Shown here: positions 1 to 12,000 of the stretch, one piece after another
Numbering within the stretch: position 1 is the stretch's first letter
How the letters are laid out: every line of letters begins with the position of its first letter
Source: G965205255 sp965205255
GTDB lineage: Bacteria; Pseudomonadota; Gammaproteobacteria; Pseudomonadales; Endozoicomonadaceae
Length of the DNA: 64,000 bases
Direction of reading: 5' to 3'
Assembly: GCA_965205255.1 (NCBI GenBank)
Contig: OZ242051.1
Location: 248,001 to 312,000 of the forward strand
Translations under genes and position numbers: made by a program
The notes under the pieces: model-generated
Told to the model about the DNA's origin: nothing
Databases searched by the model: none
What the model saw: only the letters and a program-made list of their open reading frames with translations

Positions 1-3000
1 ATCATTGGAAAGAATCCGCCAAGAGACGGCATCAATAATTAAATGATGCAGTATAAAGCAAAGCCTTGAACTGCCATCACTGTAACCTGTCAAATGAATA
101 ACCTTCCACAGCGGACCTTTTTCAATGTTCAAATCTGCCTGATGTTCTGTCAGTTTCGACTGAACTGACTGAGCGCTCAACCCTTTTATAGAAAGGGAAA
201 TAAGGGGGTTGTTTTCTGTTTGCAGATGGTAGGTTTGTTGCCATCCTGAAGGTGTTTGAGTAAAACAAAGGCGTAAACTGTCGTGATGAAGAGTCAGATT
301 TTCCAGTGCTGACTGTATTGTTTGAACAGAGACTGCCCCCGGAATCTTTTGCATAAAGGCCTGATTAAAGTGATCAGGGTCAGAGAACGTCCAGTCAAAA
401 AACTGTTGCTGAATTGGTAGCAGGTTAAAACGGCCTTCCAAAATGCCCTGTTCAGTTTCAACAGCCACCGTTGCAGTCGTATCTACCAACCGTTGCGCTA
501 ACAATGCTACAGTGGGTGCTTCAAATATATCTTTCACCTGCAATGCCAGGTCTTTCTGGCGTAACCGTGAAGTTATCTGAATACAGAGAATCGAATCTCC
601 GCCAATCCTGAAAAAATTATCATGAATGCCGACACGTTTGAGTCCCAAGACTTCAGCCCAAACGGTACAGAGCTGAGTTTCAGTTTCTGTCTGCGGCGCC
701 ACATAACTATCGGTATTTATAAATTCAGGGGCAGGTAAGGCGCGACGATCTAGCTTGCCATTGATGGTTAAGGGTATATCTTCAATCACAGTGAACGTGG
801 CCGGCACCATATATTCTGGCAGGCTGGCTTGCAATTGTTGACGCAATCCATCAGTCAGCGCAGTTATACGATCCTTGTCTTTCGATGCACGGGTATCAGC
901 AGCAATACAATAGGCAGCCAGATATTTAGTGCCTTCCCGCTCACGGTCAATAACCACCGCCTGTGATACTTGTGGCAAGGCTGTCAGCGCCTTTTCAATT
1001 TCCCCCAACTCAATCCGATATCCACGGATCTTGACCTGAAAGTCATTGCGTCCCAAGTACTCAAGATTACCATCGGGCAACCAGCGGACAAGATCACCTG
1101 TTTTATAAAGTCGGGTATAACCGTTGGCAATATCCGCGTCAGTGGCAAAAGGATTATCAATAAACCACTCAGCTGTGAGTTCAGGTTGATTTAGATAACC
1201 ACGAGCCAGTCCGACTCCACCAATATATAATTCTCCGGGTACGCTGATGGGGCTAGGCTGGTTGTTGTTATCCAGTACATAGAGTCGGGTATTGTCAATG
1301 GCCTTACCTAACGAGATACTTGCCGTATCATGCAATAAGCTTTGAGTGGCGCAGACAGTTGTTTCTGTCGGCCCGTATTGATTAAATGTGGTTGTTGCAG
1401 GAATCTTGTCCAGTATATTTAACTTATCTCCACCTGTATGTACTACTTCTAAGCAGGTATTTGATAACTCTTTGGAAAACTGATTCATAAAGGCTGTCGG
1501 AATAAATGCTTTTTTTATGGCTTGTTCATTAATCAATGCTATCAGCTGGGTAATATCTTTTTGTTGATGCTCAGATGCCATAAATAACTGACACCCAGAA
1601 AACAGGCTCGGAAATAATTCATAAACTGAAGCATCGAAAACATAGTTAGAAAACAAGAGCACATGTAATTCATCGCTTAAATAGTGAGTTCTCATAACAA
1701 ACTGACTCAAATTGATGACGCTTTCGTGCTCAATCATCACACCTTTAGGCTGTCCTGTGGTACCTGAGGTATAAATAACATAAGCTAGATCCTTAGCTTT
1801 GCTTACAGGCGATAGATTTTCAGTGACATAGCTTTCCATGTCTGACATCTGATCGGTGGCAATTAATACGGGGGGCTGTTCTTTCAGTTTACTGATCCAT
1901 CGATCTAACTGACCGGTGTAATGACTTTGAGTTAGTAGCAGGGGAGCTTTTGTATCCTCCAATATAAACAGCGTTCGTGACTGAGGATACTCTGGCGCAA
2001 CCGGCACGTATGCCCCGCCGGCTTTTAATACGGCCAGAATACTGATTATCATCTCCGGTGACCGGTCAAGATACAGTGCAATCAGGGTATCTGGTGATAA
2101 TGTGCTACCGTGGCGTTGCTGGTAAGTTGCTCTGATCTGTCGTGCCAGCTGATTGGCCCGAAGATTTAGTTGCCTGTAAGTTAACTGCTGATCCTCAAAC
2201 ACCAGAGCGATATTATCCGGCGTTTTATCTACCTGTGCTTCAAATAGCTGATATAGGGTATTGTCTTTGGGGTACGGTGCATCAGTTGCATTCCAAGTAT
2301 GCAGTAAGGTATGACGTTCTTGTCTGGAAAGCACATCAATCTGATTAAGGTGTTGTGTGGTATTTTCCACCAGCGCTGTCAGAACGCGAAGGTACATGGC
2401 ATTAAAACGCCTGATTGTGTCTTCGGTAAATAAACCGACAGCATAGTTCCATTGCCCCTGAATGCAGTTTTCACTGTCATCTACGAACAGACTGAGGTCA
2501 AACTTTGCCGGACTGTACTGTACTTTATCTTCTGCCGTGAAAGTTGTAAAAGGCAGTCCTGTACAACTGTCACTATCTGTGTCAAAGGACTGAAGACTAA
2601 ACATCACTTGAAAGACAGGGTGCCTGGAGGTATCTCGTTCAATGTTTAATTCACTGACCAGTTTCTCAAACGGCAACTCCTGATGTGTTTTTGCATCGGC
2701 AACAGTGGCGTGTACCTGCTCAATCAGTGTGTTCAGCGTTCCGTTAGAATCAAGTTGCAGTCGTAATGGCAGAGCGTTAACAAAAAAACCAATGAGCGCT
2801 TGTGTCTGAGGATGGTGCCGGTTATCTGAGGGGGTTCCCAGCACTAAGTCTGACTGGTTACTGAGTTTATTAAGTAACAGGTAGAATCCACTGAGCAGTA
2901 TGGTGTAAAGCGTGGTTTCCTTATCGCAGGCTAACTGCCTCAGCCGGTCGGATAACTTTTCGGTAAGGTTAAAGTTATCATTAGCCCCTTGGTAGTCAAT

Positions 3001-6000
3001 ATGTTGGAGACGCGGGTAATCGGCAGGCAGATTTAATGTTTCATAACCAGCTAACTGTTGTTTCCAATGCGATAAGGTTTTATCCAGCACCTCTCCTTGC
3101 AGGTAGTGACGTTGCCAATCGGCATAATCTCCATAACTGATGGATAAGCCTGGAAGCTGCGAAGGACGCAGCTCACACAGTGACTTATACATTTCAGCCA
3201 GTTCCCGCATAAACACAGCCATTGACCAGCCATCAAAGGCAATATGATGCCATACCAATAACAGATGACGTTCATGCTTACAACGATACAGGCACAACCG
3301 TAAGGGTGGTTCTTCAGTTAAATTAAACGGCTGAGCTATTGCTGTTTGCACAGACAGTTTTAGCTCATTGTGACTGTCCAAAAACCCGCATTGATAAGAA
3401 AGAGGGCTCTGACATTCCTTGGTATAATGCATCCCTGTTTCATTATCTTGATGATATGTACTGTTGAGTACCCGATGACGCACAGCCAACTGATTAATTG
3501 CTCTCAGCAATAATGTATCATCTGCTGTTTCATCTAGCGTCACCATATGTGGTATATGATAAGAAGCTGTACCCTGTTCATATTGTTCAATAAATAACAA
3601 CCGTTCTTGGGCAAAAGAGAGTGGCAGGTGATTTTGATGTTTTGAAACCGGAATAATAACCTTTGTTGTTGAGAGCTTATTAGCTAGTCGTGCAACGGTA
3701 GGATTATCAAATAACAATGCCAGAGCAATATCTTTATCCAGCATTTGACGGCTTTTAGCAGTTAAACGAATCGCTGAAATTGAATTTCCGCCTATCCGGA
3801 AGAAATTATCATGAATGCCGACACGTTTGAGTCCTAAAACGTCAGCCCAAACAGCACAAAGTTGAGTTTCCGTTTCTGTGCGTGGCGCCACATAACTATC
3901 GGTATTTATAAATTCAGGGGCAGGTAAGGCGCGACGATCTAGCTTGCCATTGATGGTTAAGGGTATATCTTCAATCACAGTGAACGTAGCCGGTACCATA
4001 TATTCTGGCAGGCTGGCTTGCAATTGTTGACGTAATGAGTCAGTTAGAGCAGTTATACGATCATTGTCTTTCGATGCACAGGTATCAACAGCAATACAAT
4101 AGGCAGCCAGATATTTATTGCCTTCCCGCTCACGGTCAATAACCACCGCCTGTGATACTTGCGGCAATGCTGTAAGCGCCTTTTCAATTTCTCCCAACTC
4201 AATCCGGTATCCACGGATCTTTACCTGAAAGTCATTGCGTCCCAAGTACTCGAGATTACCATCGGGTAACCAGCGGACAAGGTCACCAGTTTTATAAAGT
4301 CGGGTATAACCGTTGGCAATATCCGCTTCAGTGGCAAAAGGATTATCAATAAACCGCTCTGCTGTAAGTTCAGGTTGATTAAGATAACCTCGAGCCAGTC
4401 CGACTCCACCAATATATAATTCTCCGGGTACGCCTGTCGGGGCAAGGCTTAATTTATTGTCAAGAACATAAAGCTGGGTATTATGAACAGGTTTCCCGAT
4501 TGGTATATTTATTACTTGGTTATTCTGTGAGCAATCAAAAAAAGTAACATCGATAGCTGCCTCTGTTGGACCATACCGATTATAAAGCTGACACTTTCTG
4601 TCGACAGGTGATATGCTTCTAAAATGTTCCAGATGTTTTGTAGTCAAAGCTTCTCCACCACAAAAAACCTGTCTCACTGTTTCAGGCAATTTGTAGTCTT
4701 TATCATGCAGAAAATCACAAATAACATTGAGCATTGACGGAACAAAGTGCACAGTTGTAATTTCATGCGCTTGCATTAAATTATAAAGTTGTGCGGGTTC
4801 CTTATGCATATCTGGTGTAGCAACTACCAGCGTAGCACCAACCCAATGCCCCCAAAAAAACTCCCAAACAGATGCATCAAAGCTATAAGGTGTTTTTTGT
4901 AAAATTCTATCTTTGTCTGTTAATGGGCATTCAGTTTGCATCCAGTGCATTCTATTAACTACGCTACAGTGCGATAGCATCACCCCTTTGGGATTTCCTG
5001 TGGTTCCCGAAGTATAAATCACATAAGCCAGATCCTGAGCTTTGCTTACAGACGATAGATTATCAGTGGCATAGTTTGCCATGTCTGACATTTGATCGGT
5101 GGCAATTAATACGGGAGGCTTTCCCTTCAGTTTATTAATCCAGCCGTCTAATTGATCGGTATAATGACTTTGAGTCAGTAGCAGGGGCGCTGTTGTATCC
5201 TCCAATATAAACAGTGTTCGTGACTGAGGATACTCCGGCGCAACCGGCACGTATGCCCCGCCGGCTTTTAATACGGCCAGAATACTGATTATCATTTCCG
5301 GTGACCGGTCAAGATACAGTGCAATCAGGGTATCTGGTGATAATGTGCTACCGTGGCGTTGCTGGTAAGTTGCTCTGATCTGTCGTGCCAGCTGATTGGC
5401 TCGCAGATTTAGTTGCCTGTAAGTTAACTGCTGATCCTCAAACACCAGAGCGATATTATCCGGCGTTTTATCTACCTGTGCTTCAAATAGCTGGTATAGG
5501 GTATTGTCTTTTGGATATGGCGCATCAGTTGCATTCCAGATATGCAGTAAGGTATGACGTTCTTGCCTAGAAAGCACATCAATCTGATTAAGGTGTTGTG
5601 TGGTATTTTCCACCAGCGCTGTTAGAACACAAAGGTACATGGCATTAAAACGCCTGATTGTGTCTTCGGTAAATAAACCGACAGCATAGTTCCATTGCCC
5701 CTGAATACAGTTGTCACTGTCATCTACGAACAGACTGAGGTCAAACTTTGCCGGACTGTACTCTACTTTATCTTCTGCCGTGAAAGTTGTAAAAGGCAGG
5801 CCTGTACAACTGTCACTATCTGTGTCAAAGGACTGAAGACTAAACATCACTTGAAAGACAGGGTGCCTGGAGGTATCTCGTTCAATGTTTAATTCACTGA
5901 CCAGTTTCTCAAACGGCAACTCCTGATGTGTTTTTGCATCGGCAACAGTAGCGTGTACCTGCTCAATCAGTGTGTTCAGCGTTCCGTTAGAATCAAGTTG

Positions 6001-9000
6001 CAGTCGTAATGGCAGAGCGTTAACAAAAAAACCAATGAGCGCTTGTGTCTGAGGATGATGCCGGTTATCTGAGGGGGTTCCCAGCACTAAGTCTGACTGG
6101 TTACTGAGTTTATTAAGTAACAGATAGAATCCACTGAGCAGTATGTTGTAAAGCGTGGTTTCCTTATCGCAGGCTAACTGTCTCAGCCGGTCGGACAACT
6201 TTTCGGTAAGGTTAAAGTTATCATTAGCCCCTTGGTAGTCAATATGTTGGGGACGCGGGTAATCGGCAGGCAGATTTAATGTTTCATACCCAGCTAACTG
6301 TTGTTTCCAGTGAGCTACGGTTTTATCCAGCACCTCTCCTTGCAGGTAGTGACGTTGCCAATCGGCATAATCTCCATAACTGATGGATAAGGCTGGAAGC
6401 TGCGAAGGACGCAGCTCACACAGTGACTTATGAATTTCAGCCAGTTCCTGCATAAACACAGCCATTGACCAGCCATCAAAGGCAATATGATGCCATACCA
6501 ATAACAGATGGCGCTCATGCTTACAACGATACAGGCACAACCGTAAGGGTGGTTCTTCAGTTAAATTAAACGGCTGAGCTATTGCTGTTTGCACAGACAG
6601 TTTTAGCTCATTGTGACTGTCCAAAAACCCGCTTTGATAAGAAAGTGGGCTCTGACATTCCTTGGTATAATACATCCCTGTTTCATTATCTTGATGATAT
6701 GTACTGTTGAGTACCCGATGACGCATAGCTAGCTGATTAATTGCTCTCAGCAATAATGTATCATCTGCTGTTTCATCTAGCGTCACCATATGAGGTATAT
6801 GATAAGAAGCTGTACCCTGTTCATATTGTTCAATAAATAACAACCGCTCTTGGGCAAAAGAGAGTGGCAGATGATTTTGATTTTTTGAAACCGGAATAAT
6901 AATCTGTGTGGCTGATAGCTTATCAGCCAGTCGTGCAACAGTAGGATTAGCAAATAACAATGCTAGTGGAATATCTTTATCTAGCATTTGACGACTTTTA
7001 GCAGTTAAACGAATCGCTGAAATTGAATCTCCGCCAATCCTGAAAAAATTATCATGAATGCCGACACGTTTGAGTCCTAAAACATCAGCCCAAACAGCAC
7101 AAAGTTGAGTTTCCGTTTCTGTGCGTGGCGCCACATAACTATCGGTATTTATAAATTCAGGGGCAGGTAAGGCGCGACGATCTAGCTTGCCATTGATGGT
7201 TAGAGGTATGTGTTCAATCATAGTGAACGTAGCCGGCACCATATATTCCGGCAGGCTGGCTTGCAATTGTTGACGCAATCCATCAGTCAGAGCAGTTATA
7301 CGAGCTTTGTCTTTCGATGCATGGGTATCAGCAGCAATACAATAGGCGGCCAGATATTTAGTGCCTTCCCGCTCACGATCAATCACCACCGCCTGTGATA
7401 CTTGTGACAATGCTGTCAGCGCATTTTCAATTTCTCCCAACTCAATTCGGTATCCACGGATTTTTACCTGAAAATCATTGCGCCCCAAGTACTCGAGATC
7501 GCCATCAGGTAACCAACGAACGAGGTCACCGGTTTTATAAAGTCGGGTATAACCGTTGGCGATATCCTCTTCTGTTGCGAAAGGGTTATCAATAAAACGT
7601 TCAGCAGTTAATTCAGGACGGTTTAAATAGCCTCTCGCCAGACCAGCACCACCTAAATACAGTTCACCGGGAGTCCCTACAGACAGAGCCTGAAGCTGTG
7701 TAGACAAAATATACGCTTTAACATTTCCGTAAGGTTTTCCTAAACCCTTGTTTATAGCTGGATAAACCTGTGAGAAGTGAGAACCAACTGTGGCTTCAGT
7801 AGGACCGTACTCATCAACGACCTTATTAGTATAGTGACACAAATCAAGCACATCGTGACAGCCAAGTGCTTCTCCTCCAAGTATAATCATACCTAACTGA
7901 TGCGACATGCCAGGCAACACTTGCCAGGCGATACTCGGCGTCGTTGTTATCAGAGAAACGTTATTTACACTCAAATGTTTTTGGTATGACAGCGAATCTA
8001 AAATATCCCCACCATAGATACAAATAGTGCTCCCCGCTAGCAATGGACAAAGATTAGCTGTTACAGAAAGATCGAAGCAATAATTAGATGAAAAGTCCAC
8101 GCGCTTATAATAATCAGAAGTATGTGCCAAAAACATAGTAAAATAATTAACAACGCTACAATGTTCAATCATTACCCCTTTGGGATTTCCTGTGGTTCCC
8201 GAAGTATAAATCACATAAGCCAAATCCTTAGCTTTGCTTATAGGTGACAGATTATCAGTGGCATAGTTTTCCATGTCTGACATCTGATCGGTGGCAATTA
8301 ATACCGGAGGCTTTCCCTTCAGTTTATTAATCCAGCCGTCTAACTGACCAGTGTAATGACTTTGAGTCAGTAGCAGGGGAGCTTTCGTATCCTCCAATAT
8401 AAACAGTGTTCGTGACTGAGGATACTCCGGCGCAACAGGCACGTATGCCCCGCCGGCTTTTAATACGGCCAGAATACTGATTATCATTTCCGGTGACCGG
8501 TCAAGATACAGTGCAATCAGGGTATCTGGTGATAATGTGCTACCGTGGCGTTGCTGATAAGTTGCTCTGATCTGTCGTGCTAGCTGATTGGCTCGCAGAT
8601 TTAGTTGCCTGTAAGTTAACTGCTGATTCTCAAACACCAGAGCGATATTATCCGGCGTTTTATCTACCTGATCTTCAAATAGCTGGTATAGGGTATTGTC
8701 TTTTGGGTATGGTACATCAGTTGCATTCCAAGTATGTAATAAGGTATGACGTTCTTGCCTAGAAAGCACATCAATCTGATTAATGTGTTGTGTGGTGTTT
8801 TCTGTCAGTGCTGTCAGAACACGAAGATACATGGCATTAAAACGCCTGATTGTGTCTTCGGTAAATAAACCGACAGCATAGTTCCATTGCCCCTGAATGC
8901 ATTTTGCACTGTCATCCATAAACAGACTGAGATCAAACTTTGCTGGACTGTATTTTACCTCATCTTCTACCGTGAAAGCTGCAAAAGGCAGGCCGGTATA

Positions 9001-12000
9001 ACTGTCACTATCTGTGTCAAAGGACTGAAGACTAAACATCACTTGAAAGACAGGGTGCTTGGAGGTATCTCGCTCAATGTTTAATTCACTGACCAGTTTC
9101 TCAAACGGCAACTCCTGATGTGTTTTTGCATCGGCAACAGTAGCGTGTACCTGCTCAATCAGTGTGTTCAGCGTTCCGTTAGAATCAAGTTGCAATCGCA
9201 ATGGGAGAGCGTTAACAAAAAAACCAATGAGCGCTTGTGTCTGAGGATGATGCCGGTTATCCGAGGGCGTTCCCAGCACTAAGTCTGACTGGTTACTGAG
9301 TTTATTCAGTAACAGGTAAAATCCACTGAGCAGTATGGTGTAAAGCGTGGTTTCCTTATCGCAGGCTAACTGCCTCAACCGGTCGGACAACTTTTCGGTA
9401 AGGTTAAAGTTATCATTAGCCCCTTGGTAGTCAATATGTTGGGGACGCGGGTAATCGGCAGGCAGGTTTAATGTTTCATAACCAGCTAACTGTTGTTTCC
9501 AATGCGATAAGGTTTTATCCAGCACCTCTCCCTGTAGGTAGTGACGCTGCCAGTCGGCATAATCTCCATAACTGATGGATAAGGCTGGAAGCTGCGAAGG
9601 ACGCAACTCACCCAGTGACTTATAAATTTCAGCCAGTTCCTGCATAAACACAGCCATTGACCAGCCATCAAAGGCAATATGATGCCATACCAATAACAGA
9701 TGACGCTTATGCTTACAACGATACAGGCACAACCGTAAGGGTGGTTCTTCAGTTAAATTAAACGGCTGAGCTATTGCTGTTTGCACAGACAGTTTTAGCT
9801 CATTATGACTGTCCAAAAACCCGCATTGATAAGACAAAGGGCTCTGGCATCCCTTGGTATAATACATCCCTGTTTCATTATCTTGATGGTATGTACTGTT
9901 GAGTACCCGATGACGCATAGCTAGCTGATTAATTGCTCTCAGCAATAATGTATCATCTGCTGTTTCATCCAGCGTCACCATATGAGGTATATGATAAGAA
10001 GCTGTACCCTGTTCATATTGTTCAATAAATAACAACCGCTCTTGGGCAAAAGAGAGTGGCAGATGATTTTGATGTTTTGAAACCGGAATAATAACCTTTG
10101 TTGTTGAGAGCTTATCAGCCAGTCGTGCAACAGTAGGATTAGCAAATAACAATGCTAGCGGAATATCTTTATCTAGCATTTGACGACTTTTAGCAGTTAA
10201 ACGAATCGCTGAAATTGAATCTCCGCCGATCCTGAAAAAATTATCATGAATGCCGACACGTTCGAGTCCCAAGACTTCAGCCCAAACGGCACAGAGCTGA
10301 GTTTCAGTTTCTGTGCGTGGCGCCACATAACTATCGGTATTTATAAATTCAGGGGCAGGTAAGGCGCGACGATCTAGCTTGCCATTGATGGTTAAGGGTA
10401 TATCTTCAATCACAGTGAACGTAGCCGGCACCATATATTCTGGCAGGCTGGCTTGCAATTGTTGACGTAATGAGTCAGCTAGAGCAGTTATACGATCTTT
10501 GTCTTTCGATGCACGGGTATCAGCAGCAATACAATAGGCAGCCAGATATTTAGTGCCTTCCCGCTCACGGTCAACAACTACCGCCTGTGATACTTGTGGC
10601 AATGCTGTCAGCGCCTTTTCAATTTCTCCCAACTCAATCCGGTATCCACGGATCTTTACCTGAAAGTCATTGCGTCCCAAGTACTCAAGATTGCCATCGG
10701 GCAACCAGCGGACAAGGTCACCGGTTTTATAAAGTCGGGTATAACCGTTGGCGATATCCTCTTCTGTCGCGAAAGGGTTATCAATAAAACGTTCAGCAGT
10801 TAATTCAGGACGGTTTAAATAGCCTCTCGCCAGACCAGCACCACCTAAATACAGTTCACCGGGAGTCCCTACAGACAGAGCCTGAAGCTGTGTAGACAAA
10901 ATATACGCTTTAACATTTCCGTAAGGTTTTCCTAAACCCTTGTTTATAGCTGGATAAACCTGTGAGAAGTAAGAACCAACTGTGGCTTCAGTAGGACCGT
11001 ACTCATCAACGACCTTATTAGTATAGTGACACAAATCAAGCACATCGTGACAGCCAAGTGCTTCTCCTCCAAGTATAATCATACCTAACTGATGCGACAT
11101 GCCAGGCAACACTTGCCAGGCGATACTCGGCGTCGTTTTTATCAGAGAAACGTTATTTACACTCAAATGTTTTTGGTATGACAGCGAATCTAAAATATCC
11201 CCACCATAGATACAAATAGTGCTCCCCGCTAGCAATGGACAAAGATTAGCTGTTACAGAAAGATCGAAGCAATAATTAGATGAAAAGTCTACGCGCTTAT
11301 AATGATCAGAAGTTTGTACCAAAAACATAGTAAAATAATTAACAACGCTACAGTGTTCAATCATTACCCCTTTGGGATTTCCTGTGGTACCTGAGGTATA
11401 AATCACATAAGCCAGATCCTGAGCTTTGCTTACAGGTGATAGATTTTCAGTGACATAGTTTTCCATGTCTGACATCTGATCGGTGGCAATTAATACCGGA
11501 GGCTTCCCCTTCAGTTTATTAATCCAGCCGTCTAACTGACCGGTGTAATGACTTTGAGTCAGTAGCAGGGGAGCTTTCGTATCCTCCAGTATAAACAGTG
11601 TTCGTGACTGAGGATACTCTGGCGCAATCGGCACGTATGCCCCGCCGGCTTTTAATGCGGCCAATATACTGATTATCATCTCCAGTGACCGGTCAAGATA
11701 CAATGCAATCAGGGTATCTGGTGATAATGTGCTACCGTGGCATTGCTGATAAGTTGCTCTAATCCGCCGTGCCAGCTGATTGGCCCGAAGATTTAGTTGC
11801 CTGTAAGTTAACTGCTGATTATCAAACACCAGAGCGATATTATCCGGCGTTTTATCTACCTGTGCTTCAAATAGCTGGTATAGGGTATTGTCTTTTGGAT
11901 ATGGTACATCAGTTGCATTCCAAGTATGCAACAAAAGATCCCGCTCCTGACTATCCAGCAAAGAGATTTTACTGAGAGGGTTTGATGGTTCATGAATACA

